Shown piece after piece: positions 40,492 to 50,272 of a stretch of DNA of 64,000 nt. Every line of letters starts with the position of its first letter. Position 1 is the stretch's first letter. Both the position numbers and the translations under genes were made by a program. The stretch is from NCBI RefSeq assembly GCF_002441695.1, contig NZ_JXJW01000013.1, positions 17,918 to 81,917 on the forward strand. The letters run 5' to 3'. The notes under the pieces were generated by a model. The model saw nothing but the letters and a program-made list of their open reading frames with translations. It was not told the origin of the DNA and did no database searches. The DNA is from Pseudolactococcus piscium. GTDB lineage: Bacteria; Bacillota; Bacilli; Lactobacillales; Streptococcaceae.

Positions 40492-41043
40492 ATGATTAAA
40501 TTTAATATTCGCGGTGAAAACATCGAAGTAACAGACAGCATCCGAAGCTATGTCGAAGAAAAAATCAGCAAACTTGAAAAATACTTCACTGAAAATCAAG
40601 AGTTAACAGCTCATGTGAATCTGAAGGTTTATGCAGAAAAAACATCAAAAGTTGAAGTCACAATTCCTGCAAAAAACATTACCTTGCGTGCTGAGGATAC
40701 ATCTCAAGAACTTTACGGCTCAATTGACCTTGTGCAAGAAAAACTAGAGCGTCAAATCAGAAAATACAAAACAAAAGTTCAAAAGAAACGTAGCAATATC
40801 GCAACAGGTAAAGTCTTTGAAACGTTTGTAGAGCTATCTGCTGAAGAAGAGATAGATGAACAAAATGTTGAAATTGTACGGACTAAAAATATTGACTTGA
40901 AACCGATGGATGCAGAAGAAGCGGTTTTACAGATGGAGCTTGTTGACCATGATTTCTTTATCTTTAATGATGCTGAAACAAATGCAACAAGTATTGTCTA
41001 CCGTCGAGAAGATGGGAACATCGGCTTGATCGAAACAAAGTAA
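40492..41043 (+). CDS. hpf: ribosome hibernation-promoting factor, long form
   Basis: Dimerises 70S ribosomes into inactive 100S particles in stationary phase. 183 aa, with N-terminal S30AE domain (IKFNIRGENIEVTDSIRSYVEEKISKLEKYF) and C-terminal dimerisation domain (EIVRTKNIDLKPMDAEEAVLQMEL... NATSIVYRREDGNIGLIE). GAAGAGG precedes ATG 40492; GTG 40483 overlaps the ribosome site and is unlikely. Confidence 0.96.
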   Translation: MIKFNIRGENIEVTDSIRSYVEEKISKLEKYFTENQELTAHVNLKVYAEKTSKVEVTIPAKNITLRAEDTSQELYGSIDLVQEKLERQIRKYKTKVQKKRSNIATGKVFETFVELSAEEEIDEQNVEIVRTKNIDLKPMDAEEAVLQMELVDHDFFIFNDAETNATSIVYRREDGNIGLIETK

Positions 41044-41060
41044 ATGAGTAGGTTAATCTT

Positions 41061-41092
41061 AAAAAGCGCATAATCTGTTATGTGCTTTTTAT
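41061..41092 (+). terminator. terminator after hpf
   Basis: AAAAAGCGCATAA / TTATGTGCTTTTT, 13 bp with one G-T pair. Confidence 0.9.
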
Positions 41093-41170
41093 ATTACCTA
41101 AGCATGAACTTAATGAAAGGTAATGATATGAAAATTTTCTGTAAAAAAAGGCAGTGTATCGTGTTTTTTC

Positions 41171-41199
41171 TTGAACAAATTGTAAAATAGTGGTAATAT
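41171..41199 (+). promoter_or_regulatory. strong promoter of eno
   Basis: TTGAAC (41171-41176), 17-bp spacer, TGG-TAATAT (41194-41199, extended). Confidence 0.75.
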
Positions 41200-41241
41200 A
41201 AGGTAGTAATTAAAAAAATGCCATCGGGTGTTTAAAATTAA

Positions 41242-42579
<1,338 letters not shown>

Positions 42580-42601
42580 TTCGTTAGCTGTATTGATTGA
42601 T

Positions 42602-42632
42602 AAAAACCGCTATCATTTGATGGCGGTTTTTT
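42602..42632 (+). terminator. terminator after eno
   Basis: AAAACCGC / GCGGTTTT stem with TT tail. Confidence 0.9.
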
Positions 42633-42681
42633 GATGGAAAAAATGTCCCTGATTAAGAACTACCATAGATTTTGGAGAAAT

Positions 42682-42735
42682 AAAAAAAGTTAATCTAGCT
42701 GTGTGACCTACACGTAACTAGATTAGCTTTTTTAA
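42682..42735. terminator. bidirectional terminator, mainly for ansA
   Basis: TAATCTAG (42691-42698) pairs with CTAGATTA (42718-42725), flanked by A-run and T-run; GTGT/ACAC in the loop. Confidence 0.85.
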
Positions 42736-43694
42736 CCTTCTATATAGGTTTTAAGCGCTTGTCCTGTCAGACCACTGTTTAAGGCAATCAGTAATTTGAG
42801 ACGGGCTTTTTGACTATTGAGTTCTTTGACAAACATGACCCCTGCTTGGGCAAGCGCGACGCCCCCTCCCTCATAGCCGTAGACTGCTTCTGCGATACCG
42901 TTGAAGCATCTAGATACAAGAATTACCGGTGTCCCATTAGCTATCAAATCCGTCAGGTAAGGCACTGCATCAGGTGGTAGATTACCAGCACCTAATGCTT
43001 CAATCACGAGGCCATCGATACGCTCAGAATCAAGGAGTACCAAAATACCGGCCCCCATTCCTGCGTATGCCTTGATAATCGGAATCGTCCCTGTTATCTC
43101 AGATAAGTCAAATCTGACTCTTGCTTCAGCAGTTTGAAAATATAAACTATCATGCTTGGTTAAAAGTCCTAAAGGGCCATGAGTTGGCGTTTGAAAGGTT
43201 GACACGTTTGTGGTATGCGTTTTTGTCACATATTTAGCGGCATGGATTTCATCGTTCATGACGACTAATACGCCTTTTCCAACTGCTTTATCATCTGCTG
43301 CAACACGAAGGGCGCTTCTATAATTATAAACCCCATCACTGCCAAGCTCGTTTGAACTTCTCATGGCACCAGTTAGCACGACGGGCTTGTCATCAGGTAA
43401 GGCAAGCGTATCTAGAAAATAGGCTGTTTCTTCAAGGGTATCAGTCCCATGTGTGATGACTGCACCATCAAAATAAGGCAGTTTTAGTTTGAGCTCTTGA
43501 TAGATGACCAGCATGTGCTGTGGTGTAATATGTGGGCTAGGTAGATTGAGTAAATCAATGCTGCTAATCTCAATGTCATCATGACCTGTTAGGCGCACAT
43601 GGGTCATAGGGTTAACATCACCAGGTAAAATCTGGCCATCTTCTTCATGCATGCTGATTGTCCCACCTGTGTGGATAACTAATATTTTTTTCAT
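42732..43694 (-). CDS. ansA: L-asparaginase (type I, cytoplasmic)
   Basis: Hydrolyses asparagine to aspartate and ammonia. 320 aa, starting MKKILVIHTGGTISM with the first catalytic Thr in HTGGTI, and the second site THGTDTLEETAYFLD (about residue 83). No signal peptide. GGAGGGG lies upstream of the start at 43694; the frame continues further upstream without support. It is transcribed against its neighbours from its own promoter. Confidence 0.95.
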   Translation of the reverse strand: MKKILVIHTGGTISMHEEDGQILPGDVNPMTHVRLTGHDDIEISSIDLLNLPSPHITPQHMLVIYQELKLKLPYFDGAVITHGTDTLEETAYFLDTLALPDDKPVVLTGAMRSSNELGSDGVYNYRSALRVAADDKAVGKGVLVVMNDEIHAAKYVTKTHTTNVSTFQTPTHGPLGLLTKHDSLYFQTAEARVRFDLSEITGTIPIIKAYAGMGAGILVLLDSERIDGLVIEALGAGNLPPDAVPYLTDLIANGTPVILVSRCFNGIAEAVYGYEGGGVALAQAGVMFVKELNSQKARLKLLIALNSGLTGQALKTYIEG

Positions 43695-43713
43695 GTAACC
43701 CCTCCATTTAACT

Positions 43714-43743
43714 AGTATAGCAAATCTGCACAAAATTTGTCAG
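43714..43743 (-). promoter_or_regulatory. promoter of ansA
   Basis: Read on the - strand: CTGACA (43738-43743), 18-bp spacer, TGC-TATACT (43714-43719, extended). Confidence 0.6.
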
Positions 43744-43834
43744 ACGAGTTTGCGGGTTAAAATTAGTCGGAGATGGCTTGATCAAGATTATGAGAAGGCC
43801 CGCAATAATCTTACAAGAGATAATGGATAAGGTG

Positions 43835-43843
43835 TGTTACAAT
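43835..43843 (+). promoter_or_regulatory. extended -10 promoter at the corA-like start
   Basis: TGT-TACAAT (box 43838-43843). ATG 43850 starts 7 nt after the box, giving a predicted leaderless mRNA. An upstream alternative, TTGTCA-N15-TAAAAT (43737-43763), would give a transcript using TTG 43778. Confidence 0.5.
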
Positions 43844-43849
43844 GGTCGT

Positions 43850-44764
43850 ATGATTACTAATTATCGTTTAGAAAAAAATAAACTAGTGGCATCTAGTGAT
43901 GGCGTTGACTTTATCTTAGTCAGTGAGCCAAGTAGAGAAGAGATCGGTAAACTTGCGACAGCCTATGACTTTCCTTTTGACTATATTGGTGGCATCCTTG
44001 ATGATGATGAGAATGCAAGATTTGAGATAGATGCCAATCACAACCTGCTACTGTTGTTACAGTATCCTTCTGTTGAGGATGGCACCACGGAGGTCTTTCC
44101 CTTTTCTTTGGTTGTCAATAGCCAGAAGCATGCTGTGATTCTGTCCTTAAATCATGCCAGTGATTTATCTACTATCCTTAACCGACATTACGATGTGTCA
44201 CGCTATCAACATGAAATTATTTTTCAAGTGATGAGCACATTAGGCAAGCTATTTCACGATTACTTGTCACAGTATAAAAAACGGATGAAGGGGATAGAAG
44301 CGGAACTGAAACTATCGCAAGAAAATGCGCAAATCATGGAGATTATTCGCTCTCAAAAAAGCTTGATTTATTTTGAAGCAGCGCTTGAAGACAATATTGA
44401 AGTGTATGAAAAACTGATGACCTATTTGCGGGGCCATGATGAAAATGGTTTTGCCAATCATATCTTTGATATTTATGTTGAGGCAGATCAAGCCTTAACG
44501 ACGACGAAAATTCAGCTCAGATTATTGGAAAACTTAAGTGACTTGTTTTCAAATATTGTCTCCAATAATCTTAATATTATCATGAAGATTATGACGAGTG
44601 CGACATTTATTATGACCATACCAGCTATTATTGCAGGCTTATATGGGATGAATGTCAAACTCCCCTTTCAAAATGTCCCTTATGCTTTTTTGTTGATTGT
44701 ATTGGCTGCCACGCTCATTTCCTGGTTAGTTTTCCGTATCATGATTCGCAAGCGTATGTTCTAA
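43850..44764 (+). CDS. CorA family divalent cation transporter
   Basis: A 304-aa inner-membrane protein. The cytoplasmic alpha/beta domain and long helix (SQYKKRMKGIEAELKLSQ) precede two C-terminal membrane helices; the signature YGMN (GLYGMNVKLPF, about residue 267) closes the first helix. It likely carries Mg2+ or another divalent metal. I choose ATG 43850; TTG 43778 has GGAG at suitable spacing and would add 24 residues (IKIMRRPAIILQEIMDK...), so the start is uncertain. Confidence 0.88.
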   Translation: MITNYRLEKNKLVASSDGVDFILVSEPSREEIGKLATAYDFPFDYIGGILDDDENARFEIDANHNLLLLLQYPSVEDGTTEVFPFSLVVNSQKHAVILSLNHASDLSTILNRHYDVSRYQHEIIFQVMSTLGKLFHDYLSQYKKRMKGIEAELKLSQENAQIMEIIRSQKSLIYFEAALEDNIEVYEKLMTYLRGHDENGFANHIFDIYVEADQALTTTKIQLRLLENLSDLFSNIVSNNLNIIMKIMTSATFIMTIPAIIAGLYGMNVKLPFQNVPYAFLLIVLAATLISWLVFRIMIRKRMF

Positions 44765-44864
44765 AATTTTTGTGAACTAATACACATAAGCGTAAAAGTG
44801 ATACAGAATTGACGTTATCTCATTCTGTTACATAAAAGAAAGTCTGAAAATATTAAGGTTATCC

Positions 44865-44893
44865 TTGTGTAACCGCTTTCTGTGTGATAGACT
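44865..44893 (+). promoter_or_regulatory. pflB promoter overlapped by a cre site
   Basis: TTGTGT (44865-44870), 17-bp spacer, TGA-TAGACT (44888-44893). TGTAACCGCTTTCT (44868-44881) fits the CcpA cre consensus TGWAANCGNTNWCA at 13 of 14 positions and covers the -35/spacer, so CcpA control is likely. Confidence 0.75.
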
Positions 44894-44963
44894 TAATGTG
44901 TAAAGTGAAACAGGTGGCCGAGGTAGGATCACCTCTCTAGTTTAAATTAGGAGATTACATAAA

Positions 44964-47264
44964 ATGAAAACTGAAGTAACTGAAAACGTTTTTGAAACAG
45001 CATGGGCTGGATTTAAAGGATTAGATTGGAAAGAAAAAGCGAGTGTTTCTCGTTTTGTTAAAGCCAATCATGAAAAGTATGATGGTGACGAGTCATTTCT
45101 TGAAGGACCAACAGCACGCTCTCTAAAAATTAAAGAGATTGTGGAATCAACTAAAGATCGCTATGAAGCAACTGAGTTCCCTATGGATTCAGATCGTGTT
45201 GCATCTATTTCTGATATCCCTGCTGGTTACATTGATCAAGAAAACGAATTGATTTTTGGGCTACAAAACTCTGAGCTTTTCCGTCTCTCATTTATGCCTA
45301 AAGGCGGGGTTCGGATGGCAGAAGTTGCCCTTAAAGAGCATGGCTATAAGCCAGATCCAGTCATGCATGAGATTTATACGAAACATGTGACAACAGTAAA
45401 TGACGGTATTTTCCGGGCTTATACATCAAATATTCGTAAAGCACGTCATGCCCATACTGTAACTGGTTTGCCAGATGCCTACTCACGTGGTCGTATCGTT
45501 GGTGTTTATGCACGCCTTGCACTCTATGGGGCAGATTTCTTGATGAAAGAAAAATCAGCTGACTGGAATGCCATTGAAGAGATTAATGAAGAAACGATTC
45601 GTCTCCGTGAAGAAATCAACATGCAATATCAAGCAATTGATCAAGTTGCTAAACTCGGCGACTTGTATGGTTTAGATGTTCGCAAACCAGCTACAAATGT
45701 AAAAGAAGCAATCCAATGGACAAATATCGCCTTCATGGCTGCTTGTCGTGTGATTAACGGTGCAGCAACTTCCCTTGGTCGTGTACCGATTGTGCTTGAC
45801 ATCTTTGCTGAGCGTGATTTAGCACGTGGTACATTTACAGAGTCAGAAATTCAAGAGTTTGTGGATGATTTCGTATTGAAATTACGTACAGTTAAATTTG
45901 CAAGAACAAAAGAATATGATGCGCTTTATTCAGGAGACCCAACCTTCATTACAACATCGATGGCTGGTGTGGGTGACGACGGACAACACCGCGTTACAAA
46001 AATGGACTATCGTTTCTTGAATACGTTGGATAATATCGGTAACTCGCCAGAGCCCAACTTAACAGTGCTTTGGGCTAAAGAATTACCTTACGCTTTCAAA
46101 CGCTACTGTATGAGCATGAGTCATAAACATTCATCTATTCAGTATGAGGGTGTGAAAACAATGGCTGAAGATGGGTATGGCGAAATGTCATGTATCTCTT
46201 GTTGTGTATGACCACTTGACCCTGAAAATGAAGATGGCCGCCATAACATCCAATACTTTGGTGCGCGTGTTAACGTCTTGAAAGCACTCTTAACAGGTAT
46301 TAATGGTGGATTTGATGATGTCCATCGTGATTATAAAGTATTTGATAATGCTGCCATTACAACAGATGTACTGCATTATGATGAAGTTGTCGCTAACTTC
46401 GAAAAATCATTGGACTGGTTGACAGACACATACGTAGATGCACTGAACATCATCCACTACATGACTGATAAATATAACTATGAAGCAGTTCAAATGGCCT
46501 TCTTGCCATCTAGACAACGTGCTAACATGGGATTTGGTATTTGTGGATTTGCAAATACAGTGGATACTTTATCTGCCATTAAATATGCGACAGTTAAACC
46601 AATTCGTGATGAAAATGGCTACATCTATGATTACGAAACAATCGGTGACTTCCCACGCTATGGTGAAGATGATGATCGTGCAGATGATATCGCGAAATGG
46701 CTTATGGAGCAATACCACACACGTTTAGCAAGTCATCGTCTATATAAAGATGCAGAAGCAACAGTGTCACTTTTGACGATTACCTCTAACGTGGCCTATT
46801 CTAAACAAACTGGTAACTCACCAGTTCACCGTGGTGTTTTCCTTAATGAAGATGGCACAGCCAACCTCAGTGAAGTAGAATACTTCTCTCCAGGTGCTAA
46901 CCCTTCTAACAAAGCTAGAGGTGGTTGGTTACAAACACTAAGAACACTTGAAAAACTTGACTTTAAATATGGTAATGATGGTATTTCTTTGACAACACAA
47001 GTGTCACCAAAAGCGCTTGGTAAAACACGTGACGAACAAGTTGAAAACTTAGTTGATGTCCTTGATGCCTACTTTGAAGATGGTGGACAACACGTTAACT
47101 TGAACGTGATGGACTTGGCCGATGTTAAGGATAAAATCCTTAATGGTGAAGATGTTATCGTGCGTATCTCAGGATATTGTGTTAACACTAAATATCTTAC
47201 AAAAGAACAAAAACATGAATTAACACACCGTGTCTTCCATGAAATCTTGTCGATGGATGTCTAA
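44964..47264 (+). pseudogene. pflB: pyruvate formate-lyase, interrupted by in-frame TGA
   Basis: Glycyl-radical enzyme turning pyruvate and CoA into acetyl-CoA and formate under anaerobiosis. The frame runs 767 codons but codon 416 (46209-46211) is TGA. It comes right after SCCV, where C413-C414 are the catalytic pair; homologues read SCCVSPLDP, so TCA to TGA is a one-base change. No indel: both halves share the frame and total length is normal. The radical Gly (about codon 737, VRISGYCVN) lies in the second half. The first half ends at the active site, so a 415-aa product would be dead. Either a real null mutation, a base-call error, or readthrough. No pflA is in the window. Confidence 0.92.
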
Positions 47265-47289
47265 TTGTTAGAAATTCAAATGTTTAGAG

Positions 47290-47319
47290 AAAAAGCTCAC
47301 CGATTGGTGGGCTTTTTTG
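47290..47319 (+). terminator. terminator after pflB
   Basis: AAAAAGCTCACC-GATT-GGTGGGCTTTTT with one T-G pair. Confidence 0.92.
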
Positions 47320-47435
47320 GGTCATTAAAAAGTAGACGGCAACAAATGAAGTTTCCCTAAATAAGCGCATGATAAAGCGATGGCATACATAAGGGGGTAA
47401 ATCCCCGCTGTAGTTGACGTTGATTTATGGCGAAA

Positions 47436-47467
47436 ATAAAAAACCTACACGAGTAAGTTTTTATTTT
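47436..47467. terminator. terminator for the DUF1827 gene
   Basis: AAAAAC / GTTTTT arms around a 13-nt loop, with A and T runs on both sides; overlaps the end of the - strand gene. Confidence 0.6.
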
Positions 47468-47766
47468 TTCAAGATAGGGTACGAGATTTCTAGTAACCTA
47501 GGCTCATCAATAATTGAGATGTTATCTTTGTCAATGAGTGATTGGTCGATACGTTTTTTCAGAAAAAATGTTTGAATACTTTCGCGTTCATCTGGCCGAA
47601 TGGCACGATGTTTGTTTGTAATAATCAGTTCGTAGTGTGTAGAAGCTCTTGTAAAAATGGTGGTTGTATTACCGGCTGAATAGACTTCAACTGTTAACGC
47701 ATCAGTGTTTCGTAACTGTTCGTTTACAAGGTTTGGAAAATTGTTAGTCACATTAATTATCTTCAT
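47461..47766 (-). CDS. DUF1827 family protein, 101 aa
   Basis: Starts MKIINVTNNFPNLVNEQLRNTDA and has VYSAGNTTTIFTRA and IITNKHRAIRPDE, as I remember for the Lactobacillales DUF1827 family. Soluble, no membrane helix. GGAGGAAA 5 nt before the start at 47766. Function unknown. Divergent from coaE, and convergent with pflB. Confidence 0.8.
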   Translation of the reverse strand: MKIINVTNNFPNLVNEQLRNTDALTVEVYSAGNTTTIFTRASTHYELIITNKHRAIRPDERESIQTFFLKKRIDQSLIDKDNISIIDEPRLLEISYPILKK

Positions 47767-47840
47767 AGGTTTCCTCCATTTATCTTTAATCTTATTATAG
47801 CACTATTTTTTTGTAAAATAAAAAATTTAGAAATAGAAAG

Positions 47841-47849
47841 TGATATAAT
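47841..47849 (+). promoter_or_regulatory. extended -10 promoter of coaE, start point at the ATG
   Basis: TGA-TATAAT (box 47844-47849). ATG 47856 begins 7 nt after the box and there is no Shine-Dalgarno, so the mRNA should be leaderless. Confidence 0.65.
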
Positions 47850-47855
47850 GAAACT

Positions 47856-48434
47856 ATGAAAAAAATAATCGGTATAACAGGTGGCATTGCAAGCGGTAAG
47901 TCAACTGTAACCTCTTTTTTGAGATCCAAAGGATATGAGGTGATTGATGCAGATGCCGTTGTAAGAGAGTTACAGCAGATCGGTGGTGCATTATATGTGG
48001 CAATAAGAGACACATTTGGTCCCACTTATTTTTTAGCGAATGGTGAGTTAGATCGTATCAGCTTTGGTCAAGCGATTTTTTCTAATCCCAAAATGCGAGC
48101 CCAACTGTCAGCATTGCAAGATAAGTTGATTCGGGATGCGCTTTTTGACAGATGTCAAGCGAGTCAGTCTGATCTTGTATTCATGGATATCCCTTTATTA
48201 TTTGAAAAAAATTATACTGGATTTGATGAAATCTGGCTGGTGTATGTACCCAAAGAAATCCAACTAGAGCGGTTAATGAAACGCAATAACTTATCTCAAG
48301 CGGATGCCTTGTTAAGGATTGGTAGCCAAATGCCGATAGATGACAAGTGTGCTTTAGCAACACGCATTATCAAGAATTGTGATACAATAGATATGTTAGA
48401 AAGTCAGTTAACAACGATAATAAGTGAGATTTAA
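47856..48434 (+). CDS. coaE: dephospho-CoA kinase
   Basis: Last step of coenzyme A synthesis. 192 aa; P-loop GITGGIASGKSTVTSFL at the N-terminus, IDADAVVRELQ, DIPLLFEKNY, and the lid region RLMKRNNLSQADALLRI. The conserved N-terminus begins at this ATG, so the start is secure even without a ribosome site. In streptococci coaE also precedes pmrA-rpmG. Confidence 0.95.
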   Translation: MKKIIGITGGIASGKSTVTSFLRSKGYEVIDADAVVRELQQIGGALYVAIRDTFGPTYFLANGELDRISFGQAIFSNPKMRAQLSALQDKLIRDALFDRCQASQSDLVFMDIPLLFEKNYTGFDEIWLVYVPKEIQLERLMKRNNLSQADALLRIGSQMPIDDKCALATRIIKNCDTIDMLESQLTTIISEI

Positions 48435-48466
48435 CGGGTGCTATCAGCGATAGTGTTCGTTTTTTA
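48433..48466 (+). terminator. terminator after coaE
   Basis: CTATC-AGC-GATAG stem extended by wobble pairs to AACG/CGTT, then TTTTTT. Confidence 0.75.
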
Positions 48467-48479
48467 AACGGCTAGAATG

Positions 48480-48513
48480 TGATATAAAAGGTAACTATCC
48501 CTCTTTTATATCA
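48480..48513 (+). promoter_or_regulatory. AT-rich inverted repeat upstream of pmrA
   Basis: TGATATAAAAG (48480-48490) and CTTTTATATCA (48503-48513) are a perfect 11-bp inverted repeat with a 12-nt loop. It lacks a T-tract. It may be an operator or leader structure for the efflux gene 85 nt downstream. Confidence 0.5.
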
Positions 48514-48597
48514 TCAAGTGTATGGGCAGTCTATTTGATTGGTATGGATTAGGTTACAAATCTTGAAGTGGGCGAAATGGGATACTTTTAGAAAGAC

Positions 48598-49812
48598 GTG
48601 ATTATCATAGAAATAAATTGGCGACGTAATCTATCCATTGCATGGTTCGGTACATTTTTTACATCTGCGAGTATCTCCTTAGTGATGCCCTTTATGGCCC
48701 TCTATGTCCAAAAGTTAGGTGCTAGAGGCAATGCAGTAGAATTATTTACAGGACTATCTATCGGCATTAGTGCACTTGCTAGCGGCTTGGTTGCACCCAT
48801 ATGGGGGCGTCTTGCCGACCAATATGGCCGGCGTGTGATGATGATCCGGGCCTCTATCGTGATGACCTTTACCATGAGTGCTTTGGCCTTTGTACCAAAC
48901 GTCTGGTGGCTGTTAGTCATGCGCTTACTAAATGGTATATTTGCCGGTTATATTCCAAACTCGACTGCTTTGATTGCTAGTCAAATCCCACGAGAGAAGA
49001 GCGGGTACGCCTTGGGAATTTTATCAACAGGTATGATAGGTGGGTCTTTAATCGGGCCATCTATTGGTGGATTTTTTGCCCAGATCGTCGGGATGGAAAA
49101 TGTCTTCTTGATTACAGGTAGTATTTTACTACTTGTCACCGTATTAACAATATTTTTTGTAAAAGAAGACTTTACGCCGATTGAAAAAGTTGATTTGCTG
49201 ACGACCAAACAAGTATTTGAGCGTGTGCCCAATCAGCAAATTCTCTATGGCTTATTTATCACAAGCTTTATTCTGCAATTAACAGTCCAGTCAGTTTCTC
49301 CGATATTGACACTTTACATTCGCCAATTAAATGGCCACTCAGGTAATCTCTTGATGATATCAGGATTCATCGTATCAGCAGTCGGTTTATCTGAAATGCT
49401 ATCATCAGGTACACTAGGTAAGATTGGTGATAAGATAGGTAGTCATCGCTTAATTATTATCGGGCTGATTTACAGCCTTGTCGTCTACGTCCCGATGGCT
49501 TTTGTTAAAACACCACTCCAACTTGGTATTTTACGATTTCTATTAGGCTTTGGTTCGGGGGCGCTAGTGCCATCTGTTAATTCATTACTATCAAGAATTA
49601 CACCGCCTGAGGGCATCTCACGTATTTTTAGTTTTAATCAAATGTTCATGAACTTCGGACAGGTTGTGGGGCCACTTTTAGGGAGTGCAATCGCAGGTTA
49701 TATCAGTTACCAAGCAGTATTTATCGCGACAAGTTGTTTTGTCCTCTTTAATCTGATTTGGTCATTGTTCAATTTTAGAAAATTTTTAGGGGTGAGAACG
49801 ATTGAGAGTTAA
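48598..49812 (+). CDS. pmrA: MFS multidrug efflux transporter, PmrA-like
   Basis: A 404-aa proton-driven drug exporter with about 12 membrane helices. It closely follows pneumococcal Pmr[16 protein letters not shown] at the N-terminus, motif A in [16 protein letters not shown] (about residue 72), [36 protein letters not shown], and a C-terminal FNFRKFLGV. Start is probably GTG 48598 with AGAAAG just upstream; support is modest. It overlaps rpmG by 11 bp, the pmrA-rpmG arrangement of S. pneumoniae. Confidence 0.88.
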   Translation: MIIIEINWRRNLSIAWFGTFFTSASISLVMPFMALYVQKLGARGNAVELFTGLSIGISALASGLVAPIWGRLADQYGRRVMMIRASIVMTFTMSALAFVPNVWWLLVMRLLNGIFAGYIPNSTALIASQIPREKSGYALGILSTGMIGGSLIGPSIGGFFAQIVGMENVFLITGSILLLVTVLTIFFVKEDFTPIEKVDLLTTKQVFERVPNQQILYGLFITSFILQLTVQSVSPILTLYIRQLNGHSGNLLMISGFIVSAVGLSEMLSSGTLGKIGDKIGSHRLIIIGLIYSLVVYVPMAFVKTPLQLGILRFLLGFGSGALVPSVNSLLSRITPPEGISRIFSFNQMFMNFGQVVGPLLGSAIAGYISYQAVFIATSCFVLFNLIWSLFNFRKFLGVRTIES

Positions 49813-49948
49813 AATCAATCTAAAATGTACAGGTTGTGGGCAACAAAACTATATTTCGTCAAAAAATAAAGCAACACATCCGGATAAAGTAAAAGTTTTA
49901 AAATACTGTCCGAAAGAACGCAAGGTTATCATACATGTTGAGACGTAA
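49802..49948 (+). CDS. rpmG: ribosomal protein bL33
   Basis: 48 aa in the 50S subunit. Starting at TTG 49802 it reads [20 protein letters not shown], then [20 protein letters not shown] and HVET, the bL33 sequence. It keeps CTGC but only one Cys in the second zinc knuckle (YCPKE), so zinc binding is doubtful. GGGGTGAG inside pmrA is the ribosome site. The gene is short and starts with TTG. Confidence 0.92.
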   Translation: MRVKINLKCTGCGQQNYISSKNKATHPDKVKVLKYCPKERKVIIHVET

Positions 49949-50272
49949 TCATCTGAACATATGACAAACCGAACATTTAGATAGAGTTGTTAGAAAATTT
50001 CAACTACTTTCTTTTTTTTATTTTGAAAAATGATATAATTAAGGTTAAACATCTATCAACTTGTGACATCAAGTTAGCCAATAAGGTTAGCATGTGATGG
50101 TATCATTAAATAGGATTGCTTGTGATTTTGAAGGTGTTTTCAAAATATATCTGGAAAAATAAGTAACGACATTGAAACAAAAGTAGCGTCAGTCATCGCA
50201 CAAGGCGAAATCGTGACTGCTATGGGTATATAGCAAAGGAATAGGTCACATGAGTGACTTAAAAAAGAACAA
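49949..50272 (+). other. rpmG-ftsW intergenic leader
   Basis: A weak hairpin AGTTG/CAACT (49985-50005) before a T-tract may end rpmG transcripts. TGA-TATAAT (box 50034-50039) is the probable ftsW promoter. The leader then has a start-less open frame to a TAG at 50231-50233 (including IETKVASVIAQGEIVTAMGI), possibly a relic. From 50250 an 8-codon ORF with AAAGGAA 8 nt upstream ends in ATGA overlapping the ftsW start. Confidence 0.5.

Noticed and set aside
44805..44840. TTGACG-TACATA as the main pflB promoter
   Set aside because: Spacer is only 14 bp; the TTGTGT-N17-TAGACT promoter with the cre site downstream is better.
46209..46211. Selenocysteine reading of the pflB TGA
   Set aside because: Homologues have serine there, lactococci are not known to carry selenocysteine machinery, no such genes are in the window, and I see no SECIS-like hairpin just downstream.
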